Notes: generated from the sequence alone by a model not told the origin. Shown: positions 35,574-44,755, numbered from the stretch's first letter. The stretch: 64,000 bases of DNA from G963662905 sp963662905 (GCA_963662905.2 CAXXFD010000001.1:124001-188000); one strand, 5' to 3'. A program made the numbers and translations.

Positions 35574-35581
35574 TAATTTTG
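35574..35581 (+). promoter_or_regulatory. -7 element of mnmA
   Basis: TAATTTTG fits TAnnTTTG, with a start of transcription predicted near 35588. The -33 region has TTTC where TTTG is expected. A GGAG ribosome binding site lies eight bases before the ATG at 35649. Confidence 0.5.
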
Positions 35582-35648
35582 CAGCCCAAAATCCGGGTAT
35601 TGATGGATTTTATATCTTTTTGATTATCAATGAACCGGAGAAAACATA

Positions 35649-36854
35649 ATGGCGATGAAGAAAGTTATTGTTGGCCTTTCGGGCGGTGTGGACTCGAGTG
35701 TGGCGGCCTATTTGCTGAAGCAGCAGGGTTATGATGTGCATGCGGTTTATATGATCAACTGGCATGATACAGAAGGCTTGCGCTCCGGTGATTGCCCGGC
35801 AACGGAAGAAAAACTTGTAGCAGAACTGGTGGCACGCAAACTCGATATCCCCTTTCAGGTAGTGGATTTCAGCAAAGAATATCACCAAAGGGTGGTGGAT
35901 TATATGTTTGCAGAATACGAAAAAGGCCGCACACCCAACCCGGACGTGCTGTGCAACCGCGAAATAAAATTTGATCCCTTCCTGAAACTGGCTAAAGAAA
36001 TGCAGGCCGATTTCATCGCGACAGGCCATTATTGCCGTAAAGAAACCATCAATAAAAACGGCAAAGAATTCCACCGTTTGCTGGCCGGAACCGATCCCAA
36101 TAAAGACCAAAGCTATTTTCTTTGCCAGCTGAGTCAGAGTCAGCTTGCCAAAACGCTTTTTCCGATTGGCGACATCATCAAACCGGAGGTGCGCCGCATA
36201 GCCGACGAGCAGGGACTGGCTTCGGCGCACCGTAAAGACAGCCAGGGAATTTGCTTTGTAGGCAAGGTGGATTTGCCCACTTTCCTGCAACAAAAACTCA
36301 AAGCCAGCAATGGGGATATCATCGAAATTCCTGCATCATATCCTTATCCCGATTATTCGGACTATAATATGAATGCAGCCATCGAACTTCCCACAGAAGA
36401 TTTAAGGAAACTAACGGCAGATTACAACTACACGCCAGAGGATGGAGATATTGTTGGACAACATATTGGCGCACAATTTTATACCATTGGCCAGCGCAAA
36501 GGTTTAAATGTGGGCGGTAAAGCAGAACCCTTGTTTGTAATCAAAACGGATATTGAGCAAAACATTGTCTATACCGGCATGGGGCACAGCCATACCGGAC
36601 TCAACCGCCCGGGGCTGTTTATCGCCAAAGACGAAATACATTATGTGCGCCCCGATTTAGCAATGGAAATTGGAGAAACAAGGCATTATGACCTGCGCAT
36701 ACGCTACCGCCAACCTTTGCAAAAAGCGGTCATCAGTATGCGCGATGAAGGCATGTTTATCCTTTTTGAAGATTTACAAAGAGGTATTGCCTCCGGTCAG
36801 TTTGCCGCCTGGTACGACGGCGAAGAATTGATTGGCTCGGGCGTAATTGCTTAA
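35649..36854 (+). CDS. mnmA: tRNA-specific 2-thiouridylase MnmA
   Basis: A 401-residue ATP-dependent enzyme that places sulfur at the C2 position of wobble uridine 34. The PP-loop GLSGGVDSSVAAYLL is at the N-terminus. The two active-site cysteines are in NPDVLCNREIKFD and DSQGICFVGK. DQSYFLCQLSQSQL and FYTIGQRKGLNVGG are further family blocks. GGAG eight bases upstream supports the first ATG over Met3. An insertion at about 215-255 (TYPYPDYSDYN-like) is seen in Bacteroidota homologues. Confidence 0.96.
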   Translation: MAMKKVIVGLSGGVDSSVAAYLLKQQGYDVHAVYMINWHDTEGLRSGDCPATEEKLVAELVARKLDIPFQVVDFSKEYHQRVVDYMFAEYEKGRTPNPDVLCNREIKFDPFLKLAKEMQADFIATGHYCRKETINKNGKEFHRLLAGTDPNKDQSYFLCQLSQSQLAKTLFPIGDIIKPEVRRIADEQGLASAHRKDSQGICFVGKVDLPTFLQQKLKASNGDIIEIPASYPYPDYSDYNMNAAIELPTEDLRKLTADYNYTPEDGDIVGQHIGAQFYTIGQRKGLNVGGKAEPLFVIKTDIEQNIVYTGMGHSHTGLNRPGLFIAKDEIHYVRPDLAMEIGETRHYDLRIRYRQPLQKAVISMRDEGMFILFEDLQRGIASGQFAAWYDGEELIGSGVIA

Positions 36855-37013
36855 AACCGTAGCGTCCTCCTGTCCGGAAAATTATCATTCAACTTGTCAT
36901 CGAATCACGTGCTCATTCCAAAAGAAGCCTTGAACAGAAAAGCCATCTCACAATTTTAGCCTAATTTCGGGCTGCAAATGCGTTCTCATTCAAATTCAAA
37001 CAGCAAAGAAATC

Positions 37014-37781
37014 ATGAAGAACAAATGGAATTTAAAAGGCAAAACCGCTTTGATCACGGGAGCCACAAAAGGGATTGGAAAAGCTGTCGCTGAGGAGTTT
37101 GTAGCATTGGGCGGATCGGCATTCCTTATTGGCCGCAATCAAAATAAGCTGAACGAAACCATCGCTTCCTTCGATTTACCGGCCGAGCGCGTGGATGGCA
37201 TTGCTGCCGATATTTCCATGCCTGAAGAGCGTCAACAACTTTGCGCGCTGATTATGAGAAGATGGGAAAGCCTGGACGTTTTGGTGAATAATGTAGGAAC
37301 CAATATCAGAAAAAGCAGCCTGGAGTATTCTGATGAGGAAATCGAATTTATTTTCCAGACAAATTTAAAATCGGCTTATGATTTATCAAGGAAGTTGCAT
37401 CCCGTTTTAAAAGCTTCCGGCAAGGCATCCATTATAAATATTTCATCCGTAGCCGGACTAACCAGCTTAAAAACAGGTTCGGTTTATGGCATGACAAAGG
37501 CGGCTATGGTTCAAATGACGAAAAACCTGGCCTGCGAATGGGCTTTGGACGGCATCCGCGTAAATGCCATTGCGCCCTGGTATATTGAAACGCCATTGGC
37601 AAAGCAAGTTTTGAAGGATCCGAAATATTTAAAATCTGTGCTTGACCGCACGCCCATGCAGCGCGTTGGCAAAACGGAGGAAGTAGCTTCTGTTGCTGCA
37701 TTTTTGGCTATGCAAGCATCGTCCTATATCACAGGTCAGTGTGTAGCTGTTGATGGAGGGTTTACCGCTTATGGTTTTTAG
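37014..37781 (+). CDS. Short-chain dehydrogenase/reductase (tropinone reductase-like)
   Basis: About 255 residues from the ATG at 37014 (MKNKWNLKGKTALITGA); the frame opens at 36978 but the first 12 codons are polar and unlike any SDR. The NAD(P) motif TGATKGIGKAV, NVGTNIR (in place of NNAG), catalytic Ser in NISSVAG, and YGMTKAA (YxxxK) are intact. The C-terminal ITGQCVAVDGGFTAYGF is standard. The NNVGTN variant is found in tropinone reductase-like SDRs. Substrate unknown. It appears monocistronic. Confidence 0.9.
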   Translation: MKNKWNLKGKTALITGATKGIGKAVAEEFVALGGSAFLIGRNQNKLNETIASFDLPAERVDGIAADISMPEERQQLCALIMRRWESLDVLVNNVGTNIRKSSLEYSDEEIEFIFQTNLKSAYDLSRKLHPVLKASGKASIINISSVAGLTSLKTGSVYGMTKAAMVQMTKNLACEWALDGIRVNAIAPWYIETPLAKQVLKDPKYLKSVLDRTPMQRVGKTEEVASVAAFLAMQASSYITGQCVAVDGGFTAYGF

Positions 37782-38081
37782 CTGATGAGAAAGCTGAATA
37801 TCTCCCCATTTCGGACATACAGCACTATGTTCCGCAACCGCATTGCAACAATGTATCAACAGTGTTGAAAACCTGTTGCAAGACAAATTCAAGCCCTTGT
37901 ACCTTATGAGCAAACCACAGAAGATATTCCGGATTTGCTGCGCTGCCTTCGGGAGAATATTTGCTAACTGTCCAAACCGGCAACTCAAAATCGGGTCTTA
38001 TTTGCGTAAAGCGGTAAATTTTAACGATTTTTCAGAAATGCATACATTGAGTTTTTCTACCTTTGGAAAAATTCTGTTGCA
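37782..38081. other. Intergenic region upstream of the CotH gene
   Basis: 300 bases with an 80-codon plus-strand frame (37843-38085) that I do not accept as a gene: it has no recognisable features, overlaps the next start and contains that gene's -7 element. No terminator hairpin was identified for the SDR gene. Confidence 0.5.
38058..38065 (+). promoter_or_regulatory. -7 element of the CotH-like gene
   Basis: TACCTTTG matches TAnnTTTG, 17 bases before the ATG at 38082; the leader would be very short. Confidence 0.5.
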
Positions 38082-40358
38082 ATGAAAAATTTTACGCTCT
38101 CTCTACTTCTGGTTCTGTTTGTTTTATCTGTTCATGCACAAATCACTCATCCGGCTGATGGCCCGGTTTATGATAAAAACGAAATTGCCAAAATTGAAGT
38201 CTTTATTGATGCTGATAGCCTTGCTGTAATATTGGATCCCGACAATGCCGAATCAGACCATGAATTCCCGGCAGACATCTTCTTTACCAATAATGGAAAA
38301 ACAGACACGATTCCCGAAATTGGCTTCCGTTTGCGCGGGAATACTTCGCGGGTTTCGGACAAGAAATCATTCAAAATTGCTTTCAACTCTTTTACGAGCG
38401 GACGCAGGTACGAGGGTCTAAAAAAATTCAACCTCAACGGCGAACATAATGATCCGAGCATCTGCCGCTCAAGGATTTGCTGGGAGCTGGGCGCTGCGAA
38501 CGGCATTCCAGTATCCCGTGTGGCACATGCAGAACTTTATGTCAACAACGAATACAAAGGCTTGTATATCAACCTGGAGCACATCAATGACGACTGGCTC
38601 AGCCTGCGCTTTGGCAATAATTCCGGGAATCTTTATAAGTGCCTCTATCCGGCCAATTTACGCTTCATCAGCAATAATCCCGACGATTATAAAATGACAA
38701 GTTATGGCGGCGACCGTGTTTACGCCCTCAAAACCAATGAAGAAATTGATGATTATTCCGGCCTGGCGCATTTTATTGATGTGCTGAACAATACACCAAT
38801 GGATCAACTGGCCTGCGCCCTCGACGAAGTTTTCAATACGGAAGCCTATCTGCAGGCACTTGCTTTTGAAGTTTTGATGGGCCATTGGGACAATTACAGT
38901 TACAACCAAAATAATTTTTATCTCTACAAAAATCCGGCTACGGGAAAAATAGAATACATCCCTTACGATATGGACAATACCATGGGCATCGACTGGTTTG
39001 GCATTGATTGGGCCAACCACGACATCAACAACTGGAACAATCCCTATGAAGACCTGCCCATGGCAAAACGCCTGCTGTCCGTTCCTGAGCTGAAAGAAAT
39101 TTATATGTTTTACCTGAGAGAACTGCAGCAACAAATTATTGCATCCGCTTTTCTCAACGGTATTGACGCCATGCACGAACAAATCAAGGAAGCCGCTTAT
39201 GCCGATATCTATAAAAGCATGGATTATGGTTTTACCAACGAGGATTTTGACGCAAGTTTTACCACAACGCAATCCGATATGCATGTCAAAACCGGCATCA
39301 TTCCCTATATGGAAAACCGTGCTGCATCCGCATTGACGCAGTTGGGCACTTTTAATGTTGCCCCTATTGTCCGCTATCCTCAGGCAGATGTTACAAGCGC
39401 GCCCGGAAACCTTATTTTCAAGGCTTATGTTGCAGATGAGGGAATGCCAGAAGTTAGTTGCAGCTATTCCGTCAATGGCGGCAGTTATGAAAGCATCACG
39501 CTTTTTGATGACGGCCAACATCATGACGGTCAGGCCAATGATGGTTGCTATGCCAATGTTTTAGAAAATGTTCATGCCGGAAGCATCAGCTATCAGATGA
39601 CCGCAACTGACGCCCAAAACCAAAGCCGCACACGGCCATGCACACCACAAACGGTGATTATTAAAGAAGTGGGCAATTTGGTCATCAATGAATTTATGGC
39701 CGACAACGAAAATACCATTGCCGATAACAATGGCGATTACAGCGACTGGATTGAACTCTACAACAATAGTGAGGATGAGATTTTCCTGGGGGATTATTAC
39801 CTTACGGATAATGTTCAGGAGCCCTTCAAATGGCAATTGCCCGAAGATTATTTGGAAGCAGGCGGTTTTGCACTGGTTTGGGCCAGCGGCGATGTCGGTT
39901 CAGGTGCTTATCACAGCAATTTTAAGTTATCCAAAGGAGGCGAAGAAATTGGCTTATTTACAGATGAAGGCGGCGAAGCCGATACCGCAGATTTCATTGT
40001 TTTTGGTGCGCAATCGCCCGATATCAGCTACGGCCGTGCCACAGATGCAGCGCCCGCCTGGGTATTTTTCGATACACCAACCCCCGGTGCAAGCAATGGC
40101 ACCGCAGGAATAGAAAATACTGATTTCGCGCAGCTTTCGGTATTCCCCAATCCATACAAGCAACAATTTACCATCAAAAATGAAGGAACGGAAGCGCTGC
40201 AAGCCCAACTTTATGATGTGCAAGGACGGCTTTTGCTACAAACTGAAGTGCGCCCGGGATCAAGTTACCAAGCCGACGATAGCTTCGGCAGTGGTTTGCG
40301 GATATTGCAACTGAGCACCGGGAATGAAACGAAGCGGATTAAGATGGTGGCTTATTGA
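38082..40358 (+). CDS. Secreted CotH-kinase-fold protein with lamin-tail and T9SS sorting domains
   Basis: A 758-residue exported protein (signal peptide MKNFTLSLLLVLFVLSVHAQ). Residues about 30-420 are a CotH domain: FRLRGNTSRVSDKKSFKIAF, YKGLYINLEHI, GHWDNYSYNQNNFYLY and IPYDMDNTMGIDW carry the kinase-like active-site residues (CotH proteins phosphorylate spore-coat proteins in Bacillus). A lamin-tail domain follows (LVINEFMADNENTIAD near 530, DWIELYNNS). The end (SVFPNPYKQQFTIKN...RIKMVAY) is a T9SS type A sorting domain. It is a probable cell-surface protein; kinase activity is untested. Confidence 0.9.
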   Translation: MKNFTLSLLLVLFVLSVHAQITHPADGPVYDKNEIAKIEVFIDADSLAVILDPDNAESDHEFPADIFFTNNGKTDTIPEIGFRLRGNTSRVSDKKSFKIAFNSFTSGRRYEGLKKFNLNGEHNDPSICRSRICWELGAANGIPVSRVAHAELYVNNEYKGLYINLEHINDDWLSLRFGNNSGNLYKCLYPANLRFISNNPDDYKMTSYGGDRVYALKTNEEIDDYSGLAHFIDVLNNTPMDQLACALDEVFNTEAYLQALAFEVLMGHWDNYSYNQNNFYLYKNPATGKIEYIPYDMDNTMGIDWFGIDWANHDINNWNNPYEDLPMAKRLLSVPELKEIYMFYLRELQQQIIASAFLNGIDAMHEQIKEAAYADIYKSMDYGFTNEDFDASFTTTQSDMHVKTGIIPYMENRAASALTQLGTFNVAPIVRYPQADVTSAPGNLIFKAYVADEGMPEVSCSYSVNGGSYESITLFDDGQHHDGQANDGCYANVLENVHAGSISYQMTATDAQNQSRTRPCTPQTVIIKEVGNLVINEFMADNENTIADNNGDYSDWIELYNNSEDEIFLGDYYLTDNVQEPFKWQLPEDYLEAGGFALVWASGDVGSGAYHSNFKLSKGGEEIGLFTDEGGEADTADFIVFGAQSPDISYGRATDAAPAWVFFDTPTPGASNGTAGIENTDFAQLSVFPNPYKQQFTIKNEGTEALQAQLYDVQGRLLLQTEVRPGSSYQADDSFGSGLRILQLSTGNETKRIKMVAY

Positions 40359-40700
40359 TGTTTTTGAAGCCCCTTTGAATATCTTTTAAACAAGGGTTTA
40401 ACAAAACTGTTCTGGCAAAGACACTGGTTTTAAGTATTGTAATTTACGGGCACAATTTCGAGCGTATGATTCTGCAATAAGAAATCATTGCACCAATTAT
40501 CCATACGATACACGCTTGTCCTCTCAGGACGATTTAACTCTTTTGATGCCCTTAAGCGTTTGAAAAGATTAAAAGCACAGCTGAATTAATTAAAATATCT
40601 TTGTTTGTTAGATAGGAATGGCTAACTTTGTCGGTAAGTAGAACTTAAAGCAATAGCTAAATGCAAATGACAAAGCTATAATCAATTAATAATAAAACTC
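40359..40700. other. Intergenic region at the left edge of the accessory pocket
   Basis: 342 bases with no ORF of note. The base composition drops to clearly A+T-rich toward the right. The promoter of the DUF262 gene lies at 40601-40630. No direct repeats or attachment-site-like sequence were recognised by eye at this boundary. Confidence 0.5.
40601..40630 (+). promoter_or_regulatory. Promoter(s) of the DUF262 gene
   Basis: TTG at 40601-40603, a 19-base spacer and TAACTTTG at 40623-40630. A second -7-like TATCTTTG overlaps it at 40596-40603, so two start sites are possible. The leader to the ATG at 40701 would be 60-90 bases. Confidence 0.6.
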
Positions 40701-42443
40701 ATGTCAAAACTCAATGTAGATCAAAAAACAATACTGTCTCTATTTTCAGACAAAAACAGTGAATTCCTAATACCAGATTACCAAAGACCTTATGCTTGGG
40801 AGGAAGATCAATGTCAAACACTTTGGGATGATATTTTCTCATTTGCATTTCCAGATAATAATTGTGATAAGTTTGATAGCAATGAAGAGTATTTCTTAGG
40901 CTCCATAGTAACATTTGAAAACGAATCCAAAAAAAAGGAGGTTATTGACGGACAGCAGCGATTAACAACTCTAATGTTATTGCTCCGTGCATTTTATTCT
41001 AAGTTTGGAAACATGCAAGATGACAAATCCAAAAGCATTCAAAAGAGTATTTCTCAATGTATATGGAAAACAGATGAGTTTGGGGATGCAGACACGGATG
41101 CTCTAAAAATAAATTCAGAAGTAGCAACTGATAATGACAAACTTGAATTTCAAAATATACTGAAATCAGGAACAATATCAAGCAGCTATAAAAATAATTA
41201 TGCAAAAAATTATATATTCTTTCAAGAAAAAATCGATACATTTTTAAACGAATACCCTTCATATTTCGCTTATCTACCTGCTAGAATATTACGAAACTGT
41301 ATTCTTCTACCCGTAGAAGCGGAATCTCAAGATACAGCATTAAGAATTTTTTCCACACTTAATGATCGAGGGCTCCCTCTTTCAGATGCCGATATATTCA
41401 AAGCGCAATTTTATAAAAATTATTCGGCCAAAAATAAAAAAGAAGAGTTTATCGAAAGGTGGAAAAATCTAGAAGAAATTTGCACTAATATTTTTAAACC
41501 CATTTACGGGACCCCAATGGACGAGCTTTTTACAAGATATATGTATTTTTCTCGTGCCAGACAAGGCATCAAGTCAAGCACTACAGAAGCTTTGCGGAAA
41601 TACTATGAAAAAGATAAATACTCCATTCTCAATCAAAATGATACATTACCTAATTTGGAAGTACTATTAGACTTTTGGAATGATATTTCCAACCAGAATG
41701 AAGATCGATTCCCAAAAACAATCTTAAAAAAGCTATTTGTTCTAGACTATTCCCCTAACGGCATGTGGACATATTTCCTTTCAGTATATTTTCTTCAAAA
41801 CAAAGATAATAATGGGAGTTTGGATGAAAGTAAGTTAGAGGAATTCCTGACCAAAACAATTGCATTTGTTTGGGCTTATTCATTTACGAACCCTGGCGTT
41901 AATGCACTTCGAACATCTGTCTATACGGAAATGGTAAATATTATAAACAATAGACCTGTAACCTTTAAAGATTTTAAATTTGATGAAGCTAAGCTAATAA
42001 CGGCAATAGAGAACTTTGATTTTAAAAACGGAAGACCTATCACTAAATCCTTACTTACTTGGTGGGCTTTTACATATAAAAATCAAGAACTTCCTCTAAA
42101 CAGAACAAACTTTCAGATTGAACACATATTTGCCAAAAAAAGGTATGAAAATGATAACTCTTTAGTTAACAGCAAAAATCTTGAATCAATAGGAAATAAA
42201 GTTTTATTGGAACAAAAAATTAATATTAGGGCATCAGACTATAGGTTTATTGATAAAGTGAAATTCTATAAAGGCTACCAGAACCAAAAGGGTGTCAAGA
42301 AACCTGGCTCCGTTATTGAAGAGCTAAAGATATTGTCTGCAAAATCTGATTTTGTTGAACGTGATATCATAAGCCGAAAGAAAGACATTATAGACACCTT
42401 TATATTATTCCTTAAAAATAATGATCTTATAAAAAAACAATAG
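40701..42443 (+). CDS. DUF262/DUF1524 protein (GmrSD-like restriction nuclease)
   Basis: A 580-residue protein with the N-terminal DUF262 (ParB/Srx-fold NTPase) motifs IPDYQRPYAWEEDQ near residue 23 and VIDGQQRLTTLMLLLRAF near 80, and NDRGLPLSDADIFKAQF near 228. The C-terminal DUF1524 HNH-like motif is FQIEHIFAKKR near 471. The fused order matches the type IV, GmrSD-like nucleases that attack modified phage DNA. Codon use is much more A+T-rich than in the flanking genes, a sign of transfer. It sits next to a TAC-like module. Defence function is inferred from the family. Confidence 0.85.
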   Translation: MSKLNVDQKTILSLFSDKNSEFLIPDYQRPYAWEEDQCQTLWDDIFSFAFPDNNCDKFDSNEEYFLGSIVTFENESKKKEVIDGQQRLTTLMLLLRAFYSKFGNMQDDKSKSIQKSISQCIWKTDEFGDADTDALKINSEVATDNDKLEFQNILKSGTISSSYKNNYAKNYIFFQEKIDTFLNEYPSYFAYLPARILRNCILLPVEAESQDTALRIFSTLNDRGLPLSDADIFKAQFYKNYSAKNKKEEFIERWKNLEEICTNIFKPIYGTPMDELFTRYMYFSRARQGIKSSTTEALRKYYEKDKYSILNQNDTLPNLEVLLDFWNDISNQNEDRFPKTILKKLFVLDYSPNGMWTYFLSVYFLQNKDNNGSLDESKLEEFLTKTIAFVWAYSFTNPGVNALRTSVYTEMVNIINNRPVTFKDFKFDEAKLITAIENFDFKNGRPITKSLLTWWAFTYKNQELPLNRTNFQIEHIFAKKRYENDNSLVNSKNLESIGNKVLLEQKINIRASDYRFIDKVKFYKGYQNQKGVKKPGSVIEELKILSAKSDFVERDIISRKKDIIDTFILFLKNNDLIKKQ

Positions 42444-42627
42444 ATCATTCCAGAACAAACTAACCCTCCTGCTTCCTATGCTATAAAAAAGCAGGATATC
42501 ATCCTCCGCATTACCACAATCAGGCAAAACAAGCCGGCTATATTACTTACCTGAAGCAGAGCAAATGAAAACGAGCTTAGAACCGGTATTAATAATGCAG
42601 ATAATTTTAGTTATAAGTGAAATTTAT

Positions 42628-42635
42628 TAAATTTG
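42628..42635 (+). promoter_or_regulatory. -7 element of the toxin-antitoxin-chaperone operon
   Basis: TAAATTTG fits TAnnTTTG and is 16 bases before the ATG at 42651. The TTG at 42633, a possible earlier start, would lie inside this element, which supports the later ATG. Confidence 0.5.
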
Positions 42636-42650
42636 CATAATCGAAACCAA

Positions 42651-43142
42651 ATGAGGTTTAAACTTCAGAAATTAATTCAACTAAGTGGTAGCAAGGCTTC
42701 TATATATTCAATATTTATAGAAGAACATCAAAAAACCTCTTTTGATTTATTTTTAGAGGAAAACCAAAATTTATTTAAAAATGAACTAAAGGACATAATT
42801 GGACGTTTAAAGGTCATCGGTCATAAAACCGGCGCGCAGGATTATTTTTTTAAGCTTAAGGAAGGCTCTCCGGGCGATGGCGTTTGCGCCTTATATGATA
42901 AACCAAACAGTAATTTAAGACTCTATTGTATCCGATATGGATCAGACTTAATTGTGATTGGTGGTGGCGGAGAAAAGGCCAAAACAATAAGAGCCTTACA
43001 GGAAAACCCAAAGCTAAAAGCTGAAAATTATTTCCTGCGGGAACTCTCAAAAGCCATCAAGCAAAAAATGAGCGATAAGGAATTAGGCTTCTCTGCTGAT
43101 AATATGGACTTTGAAGGAGATGTGAATTTTAATTTTGATTGA
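42651..43142 (+). CDS. Putative toxin of a three-gene TA-chaperone unit (RelE/HigB-like fold)
   Basis: About 163 residues from the ATG at 42651. The middle part, IIGRLKVIGHKTGAQDYFFKL followed by GVCALYDKPNSNLRLYCIRYG and LIVIGGGGEKAKTIRAL, has the pattern of RelE/HigB-type toxins: basic residues, a beta-hairpin (RLYCIRYG), then a glycine-rich turn. It is longer than classic HigB (~100 residues), with an N-terminal helical extension. The stop codon is one base before the ATG of the HTH gene. mRNA-cleaving activity is inferred from context. Confidence 0.65.
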   Translation: MRFKLQKLIQLSGSKASIYSIFIEEHQKTSFDLFLEENQNLFKNELKDIIGRLKVIGHKTGAQDYFFKLKEGSPGDGVCALYDKPNSNLRLYCIRYGSDLIVIGGGGEKAKTIRALQENPKLKAENYFLRELSKAIKQKMSDKELGFSADNMDFEGDVNFNFD

Positions 43143-43143
43143 C

Positions 43144-43563
43144 ATGAAGCAAAATGAAACCTACAAAAGTGATATTCTTGATGAGCTATTAGACGAAATA
43201 AGCCCATCAGAATTAAAGAAAACAGAAAAACGTATGCTGCTTGCCAGGCGTATTGCCGAAGGCATGCAAGCAAAAAACTGGCGAAAAACGGATCTGGCAA
43301 ATGCAATGCAGAAACAGCCATCGGTAATTACCAAATGGCTCAGCGGAACGCATAACTTCAGTATTGATACATTGTTTGATTTAGAAGAAACTCTCGGCAC
43401 AAAATTAATTAATACGGAAGACAGCCCGGTTCAAACAGTTGCTTCTTTTCATATTTCCCTCTCGCAAAATCAATCCTGTATCAGCACAGAGGGCCTTGAT
43501 GAAATCCGTTTTACGCCGGCTCCCAATGTTTTTATCACATCAAGCCATTTAGAAATAAATTAG
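43144..43563 (+). CDS. XRE-family HTH antitoxin with C-terminal extension
   Basis: 139 residues from the ATG at 43144. The helix-turn-helix is MQAKNWRKTDLANAMQKQPS followed by VITKWLSGTHNFSIDTLFDLEETLG, an XRE/HigA-type domain. After it comes a tail of about 45 residues (from TEDSPVQTV to the C-terminus) that is not part of the HTH. In TAC systems such a tail is the chaperone-addiction (ChAD) segment bound by the SecB-like partner. It is one base after the toxin and 19 bases before the chaperone gene. Confidence 0.8.
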   Translation: MKQNETYKSDILDELLDEISPSELKKTEKRMLLARRIAEGMQAKNWRKTDLANAMQKQPSVITKWLSGTHNFSIDTLFDLEETLGTKLINTEDSPVQTVASFHISLSQNQSCISTEGLDEIRFTPAPNVFITSSHLEIN

Positions 43564-43582
43564 AAAACACAGCACTTTGCTC

Positions 43583-43999
43583 ATGGAAAAAGAAATCAAA
43601 TTCCAATTAACAGACATTGAGATACTGGATGTTGCGCTTCATCATCACATCATCGAAAAAATTGCACCGGTTCATTTCAATTTTAATGTTAATCTGGAAC
43701 ACAGAACCAACATAAAAGAAAATCTTATTCAGGTCATTTGTTCTATTGAGATTTTATCGCAGGACAAAGAATCCCGCCTTGGGTTTTTCAAGGCCGGCTG
43801 CATCTTTTCTGTCCACAACTTGTCCGAACATATGGATGCAGAGAAAAAAACGGTTCTCCCGTCTCCGGTGATCAATACTTTTAATTCGGTCACAATATCA
43901 ACTGTCCGGGGCATGATGTTCAGTCAATTCAAGGGCACATCGCTTCATGCCGCGATTCTGCCGCTTATCGATCCTAACGCAATGCTGAAAGAAATATAG
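43583..43999 (+). CDS. SecB-like chaperone of a TAC system
   Basis: 138 residues from the ATG at 43583. The pattern follows SecB: an N-terminal strand (FQLTDIEILDVAL), a mid-segment FFKAGCIFSVHNL that lines up with the CEVQQGGIFSIAGI region of E. coli SecB, and a C-terminal block VRGMMFSQFKGTSLHAAILP ending IDPNAML, lining up with SecB's final helix and LAPVNFDALF. It lacks the acidic C-terminal SecA-binding tail. Placement directly after a toxin and HTH antitoxin fits a solitary SecB-like TAC chaperone. Similarity was judged by eye. Confidence 0.72.
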   Translation: MEKEIKFQLTDIEILDVALHHHIIEKIAPVHFNFNVNLEHRTNIKENLIQVICSIEILSQDKESRLGFFKAGCIFSVHNLSEHMDAEKKTVLPSPVINTFNSVTISTVRGMMFSQFKGTSLHAAILPLIDPNAMLKEI

Positions 44000-44133
44000 A
44001 CCTTTAGGCTGTTTTTCTGCACATTCCCGGCTGATAAGCATAAATCTCTGGCTAACCTTTATTATCGCAGCAATATTGGCTCCAAATTTTCCAGGCTTTG
44101 CAAGCGTTTTATGACTTTTGTTAATAAAAACCC

Positions 44134-44751
44134 TCAATGTTTTTCGTGCCAGCCGGTAATCATTGCTTTAAAATGGCTCCATGTTGTTGTGCCAATGGTG
44201 CTAAAATATATATGAACCAGCAGAAAAACAGAAATAAAGAAACCAACAATCAAGTGAAGGAAATTAGTAATATGTAAACCACTGATTCCTAAAAACTGAG
44301 AAATGGTAATTTCCGGAAAAAGGAGCCCCCAGCCGGTTATGATAATGAGGGGCATTAGCACAAAAAGGACGATAAGGTATGATGTTTTTTGCAAGGGATT
44401 AAATTTTCTCTCTTCCGTAATAGGAAAAGGTGGCTTTTGCTTTAAAAACATCCCTCGGGTATAATATTTAAATTGTTCTGCATTTTCCCGGATAAATCCC
44501 TTTCGGCTAAATTTATAAAAGCGGTTGTTTTTGCTGATAATATTTGCCGGAATAAAAACAAGATAACTGATCGTAAGCAGAAAACCTGCGATATTATGAA
44601 TACTGACCGCAAGATCGAAGCGCATCAATGGAAAATCCGGACCGGAATACTGAAGGCTAATCCCCGTAATAATCAGCAATAAACACAAAACGGCATTAAA
44701 CCAATGCCACAACCTCAACCATAATGGATATAAATACAATCTTTTGTTCAT
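44134..44751 (-). CDS. Cytochrome b561-like membrane protein
   Basis: A 205-residue protein with four to five membrane helices and haem-ligand histidines in WLRLWHWFNAVLCLLL, VSIHNIAGFLLT, LHITNFLHLIVGF and LLVHIYFSTIG. This is the di-haem cytochrome b (formate dehydrogenase gamma/HydC/b561) plan. It should pass quinone-derived electrons to the partner c-type cytochrome. It follows the heptaheme gene by four bases, so the two are one operon. Confidence 0.85.
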   Translation of the reverse strand: MNKRLYLYPLWLRLWHWFNAVLCLLLIITGISLQYSGPDFPLMRFDLAVSIHNIAGFLLTISYLVFIPANIISKNNRFYKFSRKGFIRENAEQFKYYTRGMFLKQKPPFPITEERKFNPLQKTSYLIVLFVLMPLIIITGWGLLFPEITISQFLGISGLHITNFLHLIVGFFISVFLLVHIYFSTIGTTTWSHFKAMITGWHEKH

Positions 44752-44755
44752 GTCC

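Noticed and set aside
35610..36293. 227-codon minus-strand frame antisense to mnmA
   Set aside because: The plus-strand MnmA motifs are intact throughout, so this is an antisense artefact.
37843..38085. 80-codon plus-strand frame before the CotH gene
   Set aside because: It contains the TACCTTTG promoter element and overlaps the CotH start codon; no protein-like features.
38658..39524. 288-codon minus-strand frame inside the CotH-like gene
   Set aside because: It is antisense to a clearly conserved domain and has no features of its own.
42468..42495. CCTGCTT/AAGCAGG hairpin after the DUF262 gene
   Set aside because: A 7-bp stem with a 14-base loop but no following T-run, so I do not call it a terminator.
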